From Magnetospirillum sp. SS-4 (GTDB taxonomy: Bacteria; Pseudomonadota; Alphaproteobacteria; Rhodospirillales; Magnetospirillaceae), in assembly GCF_902729425.1 (NCBI RefSeq), contig NZ_CACVCH010000081.1:165327-229326 (forward strand): a DNA stretch of 64,000 bases, written 5' to 3'. How positions within the stretch are numbered: position 1 is the first letter of the stretch; every line of letters begins with the position of its first letter. The notes beneath the pieces were generated by a model. It was given only the letters and a program-made list of their open reading frames with translations. It searched no databases and had not been told where the DNA came from. The position numbers were made by a program, and so were the translations under genes. Positions 54,061-62,878 of the stretch are shown here, piece by piece.

Positions 54061-55056
54061 TCAAACCGTCAGCACGATCTTGCCGATATGGGCGTTGCTC
54101 TCCATCAGGCGGTGGGCCTCGGCGGCCTGGGCCAGCGGGAAGGTGGCGTGGATCACCGGGGCGATCCGGCCCGACGACAGCAGCGGCCAGACGGTCCGGC
54201 GCAGCCCCTCGGCCATGCGGGCCTTGGCGTCGTTGGATTGCGGCCGGAGCGTCGAACCGGTCAGGGTCAGGCGCTTCAGCATCACCGGCATCATGTTCAG
54301 CTCGGCTGTCGAGCCCCGCAGGAAGGCGATGGAGACCAGCCGGCCGTCGGCGGCCAGCGACCGGATGTTGCGGGCCATGTAGTCGCCGCCCACCATGTCG
54401 AGGATGACGTCGACGCCCCGGCCCCCGGTCTCGGCCTTGACGACCTCGACGAAATCCTGGGCGGTATGGTCGATGGCGAGATCGGCGCCCAGGCGACGAC
54501 AGGCCTCGCATTTGGCCGCGCCGGAGGCGGTGGCGAACACCAGGGCGCCCAGGGCCTTGGCCAACTGGATGGCGGTGGTGCCGATGCCGCTGGCCCCGCC
54601 ATGCACCAGGAAGGTTTCGCCGGCCTGCAACCGGCCGCGCTCGACCACGTTGTGCCAGACGGTGAAGAAGGTCTCGGGCAGGGCGGCGGCGCGGACCATG
54701 TCGTAGCCGTCGGGCAGCGGCAGGCACAGGCGGGCATCGACGGCGCAGTATTCGGCATAGCCGCCGCCGGGAACCAGGGCGCAGACCGCCTCGCCCGGCT
54801 GGAGCGCGGCGACGCCGTCGCCCAGGGCGGCGATGGTGCCGGCCACTTCCAGGCCGGGCAGGTCCGAGGCGCCCGGCGGCGCCGGATAGGCGCCCTGGCG
54901 CTGGAGCACGTCGGGGCGGTTGATTCCGGCGGCGGCGACCTTGATCAGCACCTCGCCCGCGGCCGGCCGGGGCGGCGGACGGCGGACGGCCACCAACGCC
55001 TCGGGCGGGCCGGGCCGGGAGATTTCAACGCATGTCATGCCGTCGGGCACCATCAT
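54061..55056 (-). CDS. NAD(P)H quinone oxidoreductase, zinc-free MDR (PIG3/QOR) type
   Basis: 331 residues. GAAGINRPDVLQRQG-type N-terminal motif (AAAGINRPDVLQRQGAYP), HGGASGIGTTAIQLAKALGA (NADPH binding), and LMESNAHIGKIVLTV at the end. The cysteines that bind zinc in alcohol dehydrogenases are missing. It should reduce quinones or act as an enoyl/crotonyl-type reductase. ATG 55056 follows CAGGGGACG; the upstream in-frame ATG at 55113 lacks homology. Confidence 0.9.
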   Translation of the reverse strand: MMVPDGMTCVEISRPGPPEALVAVRRPPPRPAAGEVLIKVAAAGINRPDVLQRQGAYPAPPGASDLPGLEVAGTIAALGDGVAALQPGEAVCALVPGGGYAEYCAVDARLCLPLPDGYDMVRAAALPETFFTVWHNVVERGRLQAGETFLVHGGASGIGTTAIQLAKALGALVFATASGAAKCEACRRLGADLAIDHTAQDFVEVVKAETGGRGVDVILDMVGGDYMARNIRSLAADGRLVSIAFLRGSTAELNMMPVMLKRLTLTGSTLRPQSNDAKARMAEGLRRTVWPLLSSGRIAPVIHATFPLAQAAEAHRLMESNAHIGKIVLTV

Positions 55057-55127
55057 CGTCCCCTGCTCTGTCGATTGCCGGGCCAATCTGGTACGGTCTT
55101 GTCGCGAAGGCAAGAGAGGATGAGCCC

Positions 55128-55310
55128 ATGGATACCGACGATCTGGAGCCCCGCAAGGCGGTCGCCGCGCTTCGCAACCTCGATCCCCTGTCCATCGAGG
55201 AGCTGCGGGACTATATCGGAGAACTGGAGGCGGAAATCCTCCGCGCCCGGGACGCCATCGCCCGCAAGCAGGCGGTGAAGGCCGGCGCCGAGGCGTTTTT
55301 CAAGCGGTAA
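55128..55310 (+). CDS. DUF1192 small protein
   Basis: 60 residues: MDTDDLEPRKAVAALRNLDP followed by SIEELRDYIGELEAEILRARDAI, a short acidic coiled coil characteristic of the DUF1192 family of alphaproteobacteria. The GAGAGGA ribosome site precedes ATG 55128. Function unknown. It is divergent from the quinone oxidoreductase. Confidence 0.85.
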   Translation: MDTDDLEPRKAVAALRNLDPLSIEELRDYIGELEAEILRARDAIARKQAVKAGAEAFFKR

Positions 55311-55370
55311 ATCGGTACTTGATTGCCGAATTCGGGCGCGGTATGACCAGTCTGCTACAGGAGGAAGGCC

Positions 55371-56153
55371 ATGTTGAACGGCAAGTCGGCGGTCATCACC
55401 GGCTCGACCAGCGGAATCGGCCTCGGTATCGCCCGGGCGCTGGCGGGGCAGGGCGCCAACATCATGCTGAACGGCTTTGGCGAGGCCGGCGCCATCGAGG
55501 CGTTGCGGGCGTCGCTGGCGGCGGAATTCGGCGTCGAGGTGGCCTATAACGGCGCCGACCTGTCGCAACCGGACGGCGGCGGCGCGCTGGTGCGCGATGC
55601 CCGGGAACGTTTCGGGGCGGTGGACATCCTGGTCAACAACGCCGGCATCCAGCATGTGGCGCCGGTCGAGGACTTTCCGCCCGACCGCTGGGACGCGGTG
55701 ATCGCCATCAACCTGTCGGCGGTTTTCCACGCCATCCGCGCCGCCCTTCCCGGCATGAAGGAAAAGGGCTGGGGCCGCATCGTCAACGTCGCTTCCGTCC
55801 ATGGCCTGGTCGCCTCCGCCAACAAGGCCGCCTACATCGCCGCCAAGCACGGCGTGGTCGGATTGACCAAGGTGGTGGCGCTGGAAACCGCCGAGATCGA
55901 CGTCACCTGCAACGCCATCTGCCCCGGCTGGGTGCTGACGCCGCTGGTCCAGGCCCAGATCGACGCCCGCGCCGAGCGGGAAGGCATTCCGGTGGCCCAG
56001 GCCGGCCGCGACCTGCTGTCGGAGAAGCAGCCGTCGAAACAGTTCACCACCCCGGAACAGCTGGGCGCCCTGGCGGTGTTCCTGTGCTCGCCGGCCGCCG
56101 CCAACCTGACCGGCGCCAGCCTGCCGGTCGACGGGGGCTGGACGTCGCAATGA
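55371..56153 (+). CDS. bdhA: 3-hydroxybutyrate dehydrogenase (SDR family)
   Basis: 260 residues. NAD-binding TGSTSGIGLGIARAL, NNAGIQHVAPVEDFP, catalytic Ser (NVASVHGLVAS) and YIAAK (Tyr/Lys), and the SKQFTTPEQLG stretch typical of BdhA. It interconverts 3-hydroxybutyrate and acetoacetate, as expected in a PHB-storing alphaproteobacterium. A strong AGGAGGAAGG ribosome site. Followed 10 bases later by a thioesterase gene, probably co-transcribed. Confidence 0.93.
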   Translation: MLNGKSAVITGSTSGIGLGIARALAGQGANIMLNGFGEAGAIEALRASLAAEFGVEVAYNGADLSQPDGGGALVRDARERFGAVDILVNNAGIQHVAPVEDFPPDRWDAVIAINLSAVFHAIRAALPGMKEKGWGRIVNVASVHGLVASANKAAYIAAKHGVVGLTKVVALETAEIDVTCNAICPGWVLTPLVQAQIDARAEREGIPVAQAGRDLLSEKQPSKQFTTPEQLGALAVFLCSPAAANLTGASLPVDGGWTSQ

Positions 56154-56163
56154 GCGGGGCGGC

Positions 56164-56607
56164 ATGACCCACAAGAAGGAGCCGGGCCGTCAGGCCGATT
56201 ATCCCTTTCGGGTCGCCATCCAGACCCGCTGGTCCGACAACGACATGTTCGGCCACGTCAACAACGTGCTCTACCAGCGCTTTTTCGAACATGTGGTGGT
56301 GGCGTTCCTGCGCGGTCCCTGCGCCATCGATCTGATGAATTCGCCGGTGATCACCTTCGCCGCCGAGAGCCATTGCAGGTTCCTGCGGCCGCTGTCCTAT
56401 CCCGCCGGCATCATCGCCGGCATCCGCATCGACCACATGGGCCGCACCAGCGCCCGCTACGGCCTGGCCCTGTTCGAGGAAGGATGCGACGAGGCCGCCG
56501 CCGAGGGACATTGGATTCACGTCTTCGTCGATCGGGCCAGCCAGCGCCCCACCCCCATTCCGGACGACGTCCGCGCCGTGTTCGAGCGCCATCGGAGGAT
56601 TTCATGA
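56164..56607 (+). CDS. Hotdog-fold thioesterase, YbgC/FadM type
   Basis: 147 residues. TRWSDNDMFGHVNNVLYQRFFEH near the N-terminus is the catalytic Asp/Asn loop of acyl-CoA thioesterases; the remainder matches the hotdog fold (FAAESHCRFLRPLSYP). Substrate unknown; linkage to bdhA suggests short or 3-hydroxy acyl-CoA (inference). Its stop overlaps the next ATG (ATGA). Confidence 0.88.
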   Translation: MTHKKEPGRQADYPFRVAIQTRWSDNDMFGHVNNVLYQRFFEHVVVAFLRGPCAIDLMNSPVITFAAESHCRFLRPLSYPAGIIAGIRIDHMGRTSARYGLALFEEGCDEAAAEGHWIHVFVDRASQRPTPIPDDVRAVFERHRRIS

Positions 56608-57224
56608 GCGGTCTTTGCTATTCGTTCGAGGGAATGATTCCGGTGGTTCATCCCACCGCCTTCGTCCACCCCACCGCCGTCCTGATCGGCGACGTGCGCA
56701 TCGGTCCCGGCTGCTATATCGGGCCGGGGGCGTCCCTGCGGGCCGATTTTTCCAGCGTCATCATCGGCGCCGGGGTCAACATCCAGGATTACTGCATCTT
56801 GCACGGCACCCCGGGGTTTCACACCATCGTCGAGGACAACGGCCATGTCGGCCATGGTTCGGTGGTGCATGGCTGCACCGTTCGGCGCAACGCCCTGGTG
56901 GGGATGAGTTCGTCGATCTATGACGGGGCCGAGGTCGGCGAGAACGCCATCATCGCCGCCATGGCCTTCGTTCCGGCGGGAACCAGGATTCCGCCGGGAA
57001 CCCTGGTGGCCGGCATTCCGGCCAAGGTGATCAGGCAACTGAGCGAGGACGAGATCGCCCGCAAGACCCGTGGCACCGAGGCCTACCAGCACCTGGCGGC
57101 CAAGTGCCTGGAAAGCTTCAGGCCTTGCCAGCCGCTGTCCGAGCCCGAGCCCGGCCGCGACAAGATGGACCCCAGCGCCATCTGGCCGGACGACCTGACC
57201 AAGCATCGCCCGGCGGGAAAGTGA
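56604..57224 (+). CDS. Left-handed beta-helix hexapeptide-repeat protein, PaaY/CaiE type (gamma carbonic anhydrase-like)
   Basis: 206 residues. Many hexapeptide repeats (VHPTAVLIGDVRIGPGCYIGPGAS-type) and histidines at the positions that bind Zn in gamma carbonic anhydrases (ILHGTPG, NGHVGHGSVVHG). The C-terminal helical extension (AKCLESFRPCQPLSEPEPGRDKM) is a PaaY/CaiE feature. PaaY is a thioesterase in phenylacetate metabolism; no paa genes are near, so the exact role is uncertain. The GGAGGA ribosome site lies in the end of the thioesterase gene. Confidence 0.88.
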   Translation: MSGLCYSFEGMIPVVHPTAFVHPTAVLIGDVRIGPGCYIGPGASLRADFSSVIIGAGVNIQDYCILHGTPGFHTIVEDNGHVGHGSVVHGCTVRRNALVGMSSSIYDGAEVGENAIIAAMAFVPAGTRIPPGTLVAGIPAKVIRQLSEDEIARKTRGTEAYQHLAAKCLESFRPCQPLSEPEPGRDKMDPSAIWPDDLTKHRPAGK

Positions 57225-58928
57225 TCAGTCGGCGTTGGTGAAGCTGAGCGCCGGCAGTTCCCGGCTTTTGGCCTTGGGCGGCAGCGGGATAAAGACGGGC
57301 ATGTCCGACGCCGTCGATATGGTGGTCAGGGTGGCGACGGAGGCCGAAACCGGTTCCGGCGCCTCGGCGACGGGGGCCGAGACGGGAATCAGCGCGTTCC
57401 GGGGGGCGACGGCGGCGGTGTCCGGCTTCTGCTCCGACGGCTTCTTCCCTTCCGGCTTCTGCTCCGACGTCTTCTGTTCCTCGGCCCGGTCCTCGGGACG
57501 TTCCATGCCGCCGCCCAGCGCCTTGTAGAGCGACAGCACCGCCGCCAGCCGGCCGGATTTGGCCTGGACGTTGGCGTCGTCGGCCTGGAAACGGGTCCGT
57601 TGGGTTTCCAGGACGTTGAGATAGTCGACCATGCCCAGGCGGAACGCCTCGGAGCTGAGGCGGTAGGCATCCTCGGAGGCCAGCAGAACCTCGCGCTGGG
57701 CCACTTCCAGTTCACCTTGAAGGCGGATGGCCGCCAGGGCGTCCTCCACGTCGCGCAGGCTGGCCAGGACGGTCTGCTGATAGACCTCCACCAGTTCGGA
57801 ATGCTTGGCGCGGCTGTATTCGATATCGGACTGGGTCTTGCCGTAATCGAAGATGGTGCCGGCGACGCTGGCCGCCGCCACGAAGAAGATGCTGCCGGGC
57901 GAGGTGATGTTGTCGAACAGCTGGCTGGCCCAGCCACGTTCGCCGGTCAGGGTCAGCGACGGCAGCATCTTGGCGCGGGCGACGCCGATATTGGCGTTGG
58001 CGGCCACCAGATTGGCCTCGGCCTTCTTGATGTCGGGACGGCGCAGCAGGAGGTCGGTGGGCAGGCCGGGGGAGACTTCCGGAACTTTCAGCCCTTCCAG
58101 GGAGTTGCCCGACAGCCGCAGCATTCCCGGCGGCCGGCCCAGCAGGGTCGCCAGACGATTGAACGCCCGTTCGCGCTGAAGCACCAGCGGCGGCACGCTG
58201 GCCTCGCCCTGGGCCAGGACGTTGCGCTGCTGCGCCAGTTCCAGATGGGAGCTTTCGCCCAGGCGGACCCGTTCGCGCACGGCGGCGTGCATGGTCTTCA
58301 TATTGGCGATGTTGCGCAGCGCCACCGCCTCGCGGTCCATGAATTCCAGGTATTGGAGATAGGTTCCCACCAGATCGGCGACCAGGGTGATGGCCAGCGC
58401 CTCGCGGTCGTGGACGTTGGCCAGGGCGGTGGCCAGCGCCGATGCCTCGGACGCGCGAATCTTGCCCCAGATGTCCAGCTCATAGCTGGCCGACAGGCTC
58501 ATGGACGACAGGCGGTGGGTGCGATTGGTGCCGGCGGCGAGAATGGCGCCCTGGCCGCCGGTGGGGGCGTCGACGCTGCGCTTGCCGCTGACCGAGATGG
58601 TCGGCAGCAGCGCCGCCGCCGCCGATCCGGCCTGGGCCTCGGCCTGGGCGATGCGGAAGGTGGCGGCCTTGATGTCGTGGTTCTTGTCCAGCGCCTCTTC
58701 GATCAGCGCGTTCAGTTCCTCGGACCCGAATCCTTTCCACCACTGCGACAGCGGCCGCGGCAGTTCCGGCGACGGTTCGGGCACCTGATTGCGAAAGGAC
58801 GCGGGCAGGGGCTGCTGCGGACGCTGGTATTCGGGAGTCATGGAGCAGGCCGCCGGAACGAGGGCGGTCAACGCCATCGCGCAGCGTCCGGCCAGTCTGG
58901 CCAATCCGTTGATTCGCATCCGTCCCAT
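57225..58928 (-). CDS. NodT-family outer-membrane efflux lipoprotein with long C-terminal extension
   Basis: 567 residues from ATG 58928 (GGGGAA upstream). A signal peptide ends in LVPAAC (Cys28), giving a lipoprotein; the core (about 30-475) shows NodT/OprM features: YQRPQQPLP, ELDIWGKIRASEASALA, LLLRRPDIKKAEANLVAANANIG. The last about 90 residues are a Lys/Glu/Pro-rich, then Ala/Val-rich tail with KPSEQKPD-type repeats, absent from ordinary OprM proteins. No RND pump or adaptor gene is nearby. It may serve a remote pump. Confidence 0.88.
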   Translation of the reverse strand: MGRMRINGLARLAGRCAMALTALVPAACSMTPEYQRPQQPLPASFRNQVPEPSPELPRPLSQWWKGFGSEELNALIEEALDKNHDIKAATFRIAQAEAQAGSAAAALLPTISVSGKRSVDAPTGGQGAILAAGTNRTHRLSSMSLSASYELDIWGKIRASEASALATALANVHDREALAITLVADLVGTYLQYLEFMDREAVALRNIANMKTMHAAVRERVRLGESSHLELAQQRNVLAQGEASVPPLVLQRERAFNRLATLLGRPPGMLRLSGNSLEGLKVPEVSPGLPTDLLLRRPDIKKAEANLVAANANIGVARAKMLPSLTLTGERGWASQLFDNITSPGSIFFVAAASVAGTIFDYGKTQSDIEYSRAKHSELVEVYQQTVLASLRDVEDALAAIRLQGELEVAQREVLLASEDAYRLSSEAFRLGMVDYLNVLETQRTRFQADDANVQAKSGRLAAVLSLYKALGGGMERPEDRAEEQKTSEQKPEGKKPSEQKPDTAAVAPRNALIPVSAPVAEAPEPVSASVATLTTISTASDMPVFIPLPPKAKSRELPALSFTNAD

Positions 58929-59149
58929 CCGTTCCCCAAGGCCACCGGTTCCACCAGCCTCGCCGTTGTTCCTAACACATCGGCGGGGTTGCAGGAAGTA
59001 TGCAAGGAGGTTTCCTGGAGAGTTGCTTTTCTTACCGGCTCGGGACAATGTGACGCTCGGGGATTGGGCTTGTATTCCGCTCGTGTCCTGACCACCTGTC
59101 TGACATGGGCGGTCCGTGACATTTCGGGGTCGAACGGAACGGATGGGAA

Positions 59150-61369
59150 ATGGGTGCGGCATCGCCGACTGACGGGCCGGGTGGGGCGGTTGCGCCATCG
59201 GCCAACGTGACGCGGGAGAGGCGGGGGCGCAAGCGGATGCGCGGCCTGACCCTTCAGGTCAACATCATCACCGCCTTTGCCTCGCTCCTGACGGTGATCA
59301 TCGTCACGCTGCTGTTCTACGCCTACCAGAAGAACTCGGGGTCCGTCCTGGATCTGATGGAACGTTTCGTCGGACGGGTGGCGGTGTCGGGCATCAACAG
59401 CACGATCACCCTGCTGGAGCCGGCGGCCTCGCACGTCCAGGCGGCGGCCGAGCTTGCCGCCATCGACGTGGCCCGCGGCCGCGACGGCTCGCTGTTTCCC
59501 TACATGATGAGCCTGCTGGAGACGACGCCGCAGATTCAGAGCGTCTATCTGGCGTTCGAGGCCGACGGGCGCTTTCTCCAGGCTTTTCCGATTCCTCCCG
59601 GAACGGACAAGTTCGGGGCCAACGACAATCCGCCGCCGCCCGGCGCCAAGTTCGCCCTCCGGGTGGTCGACTGGGCCAAGGGCGTCTATTCCGACACCTG
59701 GACCTATGTGGCCCGGGACGGGACCGTGGTCGGCCGCGAGACCTCCAACACCCTGAAATATGATTTCCGCACCCGTTCCTGGTACAAGGACCTGTTGGCC
59801 AAGCCCGGCCTGCAATGGACGGATCTGGTGGTGTTCACCAGCAACCGCCAGCCCGGCATCGCCGCCGTCTATCCCATCTTCGGCAAGGACGGCCGGGTCA
59901 TCGGCGCCGCCGCCGCCAACATCGCCACCCGCCGGCTGTCGGATTTCCTGGCTGGTCTCGACCTCGGCAAGTCGGGCATCGCGCTGATCGTCGACGAGAA
60001 GGAGCAACTGATCGCCTTTCCGGACGCCGCCAAGGCGGTGCGCCAGGACGGGCTGAAGCTGTCGCTGGTCAAGGCCAAGGAATTGAATGACGTCAGGGTC
60101 AGCGACGCCTTCGCCGCCCACCGGGCCAATCCATCGCCCCTGGTCCGTTTCGAATCCGGCGGAAAGCGGTATCTGGGCTCGTTTTCCGGCCTGCCCGACC
60201 GGTTCGGCAAGAAATGGCTGCTGGCCATCGTCGTCCTGGAGGACGATTTCGTCGGAACCCTGAAGGACAACACCCAGGACATCGTCGTCGTGGGACTGGG
60301 GATGATGGTGGGGGGCATGATCATCCTCACCATGCTGTCCCGGTGGATTTCGCGGCCGCTGGAACGGTTGGGGGGCGAGATCCTGAAAATCCAGAAATTC
60401 GACCTGGAAGGTCCCATCGCCATCCATTCCTTCGTGGTCGAGGTCAACCAGCTGATCCACTCGCTCAACATGATGAAGCGGGCGCTGCGTTCCTTCGGCA
60501 TGTTCGTGCCCAGGGATCTGGTGCGCGACCTTGTCGCCGGCGGCCGCCCCATCGAACTGGGGGGGCACGACCGCACCCTGACGGTGATGTTCACCGACGT
60601 GGCCGATTTCACCAGCCTGTCGGAACGCATGGAGCCCGGCGCCCTGCTGGTCCATGTCTCGCGCCATCTCGCCGCCATCTCAGAATGCATCGGCGAGGAG
60701 AACGGCACCGTCGACAAGTATATCGGCGACGCGGTAATGGCCTTTTGGGGGGCGCCCAATCCGTGCGAGGACCATGCCCTGCGCGCTTGCGTCGCCGCCC
60801 TCAAGGCCAAGCGGGTTCAGTCCCTGATGAACGAGGACTGGGCTTCCCAGGGCTTGCCCACCATGTTTGTCCGCATGGGGCTGCACACTGCCAACGTCAT
60901 CGTCGGCAACATCGGCTCGACCCAGCGCATGAGCTATACGGTGATGGGCGACGGCGTCAACGTCGCCTCGCGGCTGGAGGGCGTCAACAAGAGCTATGGC
61001 ACCCAGATCTGCATCAGCGACGCGGTGGCGCGGGTGGCGGGCGAGGCCATCATGACCCGGCCGCTCGACGTGGTGGCGGTCAAGGGGCGCAAGGCCGGCG
61101 AACTGGTTCACGAACTGGTGGCGCTGCGCCATGGTCCGGCGGAATTGCTGGCGACCCCGGAACAGGCCGAGCTGTGCCGTCTGACCTCGGCCGCCTTCGA
61201 GGCGTATCGCGGGCGGCGCTGGGAGCAGGCCATCGAACTGTACCGGCAGCTTGCCGGGGTGTCGGCCAACGGCAAGCTTTCCGCCACCTTCATCGACCGC
61301 TGCACCCATTATCTGGCCGAGCCGCCGCCGGACGACTGGTCCGGCATTCACGAAATGAAGACCAAGTGA
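59150..61369 (+). CDS. Membrane-bound class III adenylate/guanylate cyclase with double Cache sensor
   Basis: 739 residues. One transmembrane helix (about 36-56), a periplasmic dCache domain (about 60-365, with DFRTRSWYKDLL), a second helix (about 378-400), a HAMP-like segment and a class III cyclase domain (about 475-650): metal-binding FTDVADFT and YIGDAVMAFWGAP, and VMGDGVNVASRLEGVNK. Output is cAMP or cGMP. The protein continues with a helical tail containing EAYRGRRWEQAIELYRQL. ATG 59150 (GGATGGGAA upstream) was chosen; Met30 at 59237 is an alternative. Confidence 0.92.
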   Translation: MGAASPTDGPGGAVAPSANVTRERRGRKRMRGLTLQVNIITAFASLLTVIIVTLLFYAYQKNSGSVLDLMERFVGRVAVSGINSTITLLEPAASHVQAAAELAAIDVARGRDGSLFPYMMSLLETTPQIQSVYLAFEADGRFLQAFPIPPGTDKFGANDNPPPPGAKFALRVVDWAKGVYSDTWTYVARDGTVVGRETSNTLKYDFRTRSWYKDLLAKPGLQWTDLVVFTSNRQPGIAAVYPIFGKDGRVIGAAAANIATRRLSDFLAGLDLGKSGIALIVDEKEQLIAFPDAAKAVRQDGLKLSLVKAKELNDVRVSDAFAAHRANPSPLVRFESGGKRYLGSFSGLPDRFGKKWLLAIVVLEDDFVGTLKDNTQDIVVVGLGMMVGGMIILTMLSRWISRPLERLGGEILKIQKFDLEGPIAIHSFVVEVNQLIHSLNMMKRALRSFGMFVPRDLVRDLVAGGRPIELGGHDRTLTVMFTDVADFTSLSERMEPGALLVHVSRHLAAISECIGEENGTVDKYIGDAVMAFWGAPNPCEDHALRACVAALKAKRVQSLMNEDWASQGLPTMFVRMGLHTANVIVGNIGSTQRMSYTVMGDGVNVASRLEGVNKSYGTQICISDAVARVAGEAIMTRPLDVVAVKGRKAGELVHELVALRHGPAELLATPEQAELCRLTSAAFEAYRGRRWEQAIELYRQLAGVSANGKLSATFIDRCTHYLAEPPPDDWSGIHEMKTK

Positions 61370-61828
61370 TCACCTGGCCGCCGGCCGGTCGCGGCATATG
61401 GCCTTCGGCACGCCGCTGATCCGGCATTCGGTGACCGTTTCCCAGACCCGGATGACGAGGAAGGTGCCCTCGTCGCGATAGTCGAGAATCAGGTTCTGGA
61501 ACGATGAGCGCGTCAGCACCGGCGGCTTGGTGATGTCGCGGAACACCAGCAGCGGGCAGCCCTTGGCCCGCTCGCAGATGGCCACCGATTCCAGGCTGAT
61601 CAGGGTGGTCGCCTCGCTTCGCGCCACCGAGATCCGCACCGGCCGTCCCGCCGCCTTGGCGCGGGCCAACAGGTCGGAGCCCCAGCGTTCCGCGGCTTTC
61701 AGTTCGGCCGTGGTGGGGTCGAAGGCGAAATCGGCGAACACGGCCCGGCCGACCGGGGTTTCGGCCCCGGCGGCGAACGGGGGCAGAAGCGACAGCGATA
61801 TCGCCAGGATGCGCAAGGTCGTCAGCAT
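61370..61828 (-). CDS. Small secreted hypothetical protein
   Basis: 152 residues. A signal peptide (about 1-21, ending FAAGA) and four Cys in the mature part (AICERAKGCP, TECRISGVPKAICRD) that may form disulfides. No family recognised. Its stop codon directly abuts that of the convergent cyclase (61369/61370). Probably periplasmic. Confidence 0.75.
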   Translation of the reverse strand: MLTTLRILAISLSLLPPFAAGAETPVGRAVFADFAFDPTTAELKAAERWGSDLLARAKAAGRPVRISVARSEATTLISLESVAICERAKGCPLLVFRDITKPPVLTRSSFQNLILDYRDEGTFLVIRVWETVTECRISGVPKAICRDRPAAR

Positions 61829-61873
61829 GGGAACGCCCCGTTATGATGCCGTTCGACATATAGGAGAAATCCG

Positions 61874-62878
61874 GTGCTTCGTCTGCTGTCGCGTGTCGGG
61901 CTCGATGCGTTCCTGATCGGCCTGGCGGCCATGGTGGCGCTGTCGTGGGCGGCGCCCGGACTGGGGCGCAGCGGCGGGGTGCTCCGCATGGACCTCGTCG
62001 CCGGCTATGGCGTCGCCCTGGTCTTCCTGCTCTACGGCCTGACCTTGCCGCCCGAGCGCCTGCGGGCCGGCATGATGAACTGGCGGCTGCATCTGCTGGT
62101 GCAGGGATCGACCTTCGTGCTGTTTCCCGCGCTGATGTGGGCGGTGGCCCTGGTCCTGGCCGGCCGGGCCGATCCGAACCTGCTGCTGGGCTTCTTCTTC
62201 CTGGCGGCGCTGCCGTCCACCATCTCGTCATCGGTGGCCATGACCGCCATCGCCGGCGGCAACGTTGCCGCCGCCATCTTCAACGCCACCCTGTCCAGTC
62301 TGATCGGGGTGGCGCTGACGCCGCTGCTGGTGAACGCCTATCTGGCTGCCGGCGGCGCCTCGCTGGACCTGGGGCGGGTGCTGACCAAGATCGCCCTGCT
62401 GGTATTGCTGCCCATCATCGTCGGCCAGGCGTTGCGGCCCTGGCTGAAGGGGTGGGTGGAGCGCAATTCCCGCTGGTTGAAAAGCCTGGACCGGCTGGTG
62501 ATCTTGCTGGTGGTGCTGAACTCGTTCAGCGATTCGGTGGCGGAGGGAGTCTGGGCCGGCCACGGCGGCTCCACCCTGGTCCTGGTGGTGCTTGGCGCGG
62601 CGACGCTGTTCTTCGCCGTGCTGTGGCTGCTGTGGCTGGTGTGCCGGCGGCTGGGATTCTCGCGGGCGGACGCCATCGCCGGGATGTTCTGCGGCACCAA
62701 GAAGTCTCTGGCCACCGGCATTCCCATGGCCAAGATCATGTTCGGCGCCAGCCCCGCCCTGGGGCTGATCATCGCGCCGACGATCCTCTACCACCTGATT
62801 CAGCTGATCGCCGCCGGAGTGATCGCCAGGAGGCTCAGTGCTTCCTCGGCGGCGGCAGGAACGCCGCCCCCGCGATAG
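61874..62878 (+). CDS. Bile acid:Na+ symporter-like (SBF-like/PF13593) membrane carrier
   Basis: 334 residues with about 9-10 hydrophobic segments. GYGVALVFLLYGLTLPPERL and FLAALPSTISSSVAMTAIAGGN match the SBF-like family (PF13593), as does the conserved AGMFCGTKKSLATGIPMAK. Inner membrane; substrate unknown. The start is GTG at 61874 with TAGGAGAAA upstream. Its 3' end overlaps the convergent MFS gene by 44 bases. Confidence 0.88.
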   Translation: MLRLLSRVGLDAFLIGLAAMVALSWAAPGLGRSGGVLRMDLVAGYGVALVFLLYGLTLPPERLRAGMMNWRLHLLVQGSTFVLFPALMWAVALVLAGRADPNLLLGFFFLAALPSTISSSVAMTAIAGGNVAAAIFNATLSSLIGVALTPLLVNAYLAAGGASLDLGRVLTKIALLVLLPIIVGQALRPWLKGWVERNSRWLKSLDRLVILLVVLNSFSDSVAEGVWAGHGGSTLVLVVLGAATLFFAVLWLLWLVCRRLGFSRADAIAGMFCGTKKSLATGIPMAKIMFGASPALGLIIAPTILYHLIQLIAAGVIARRLSASSAAAGTPPPR

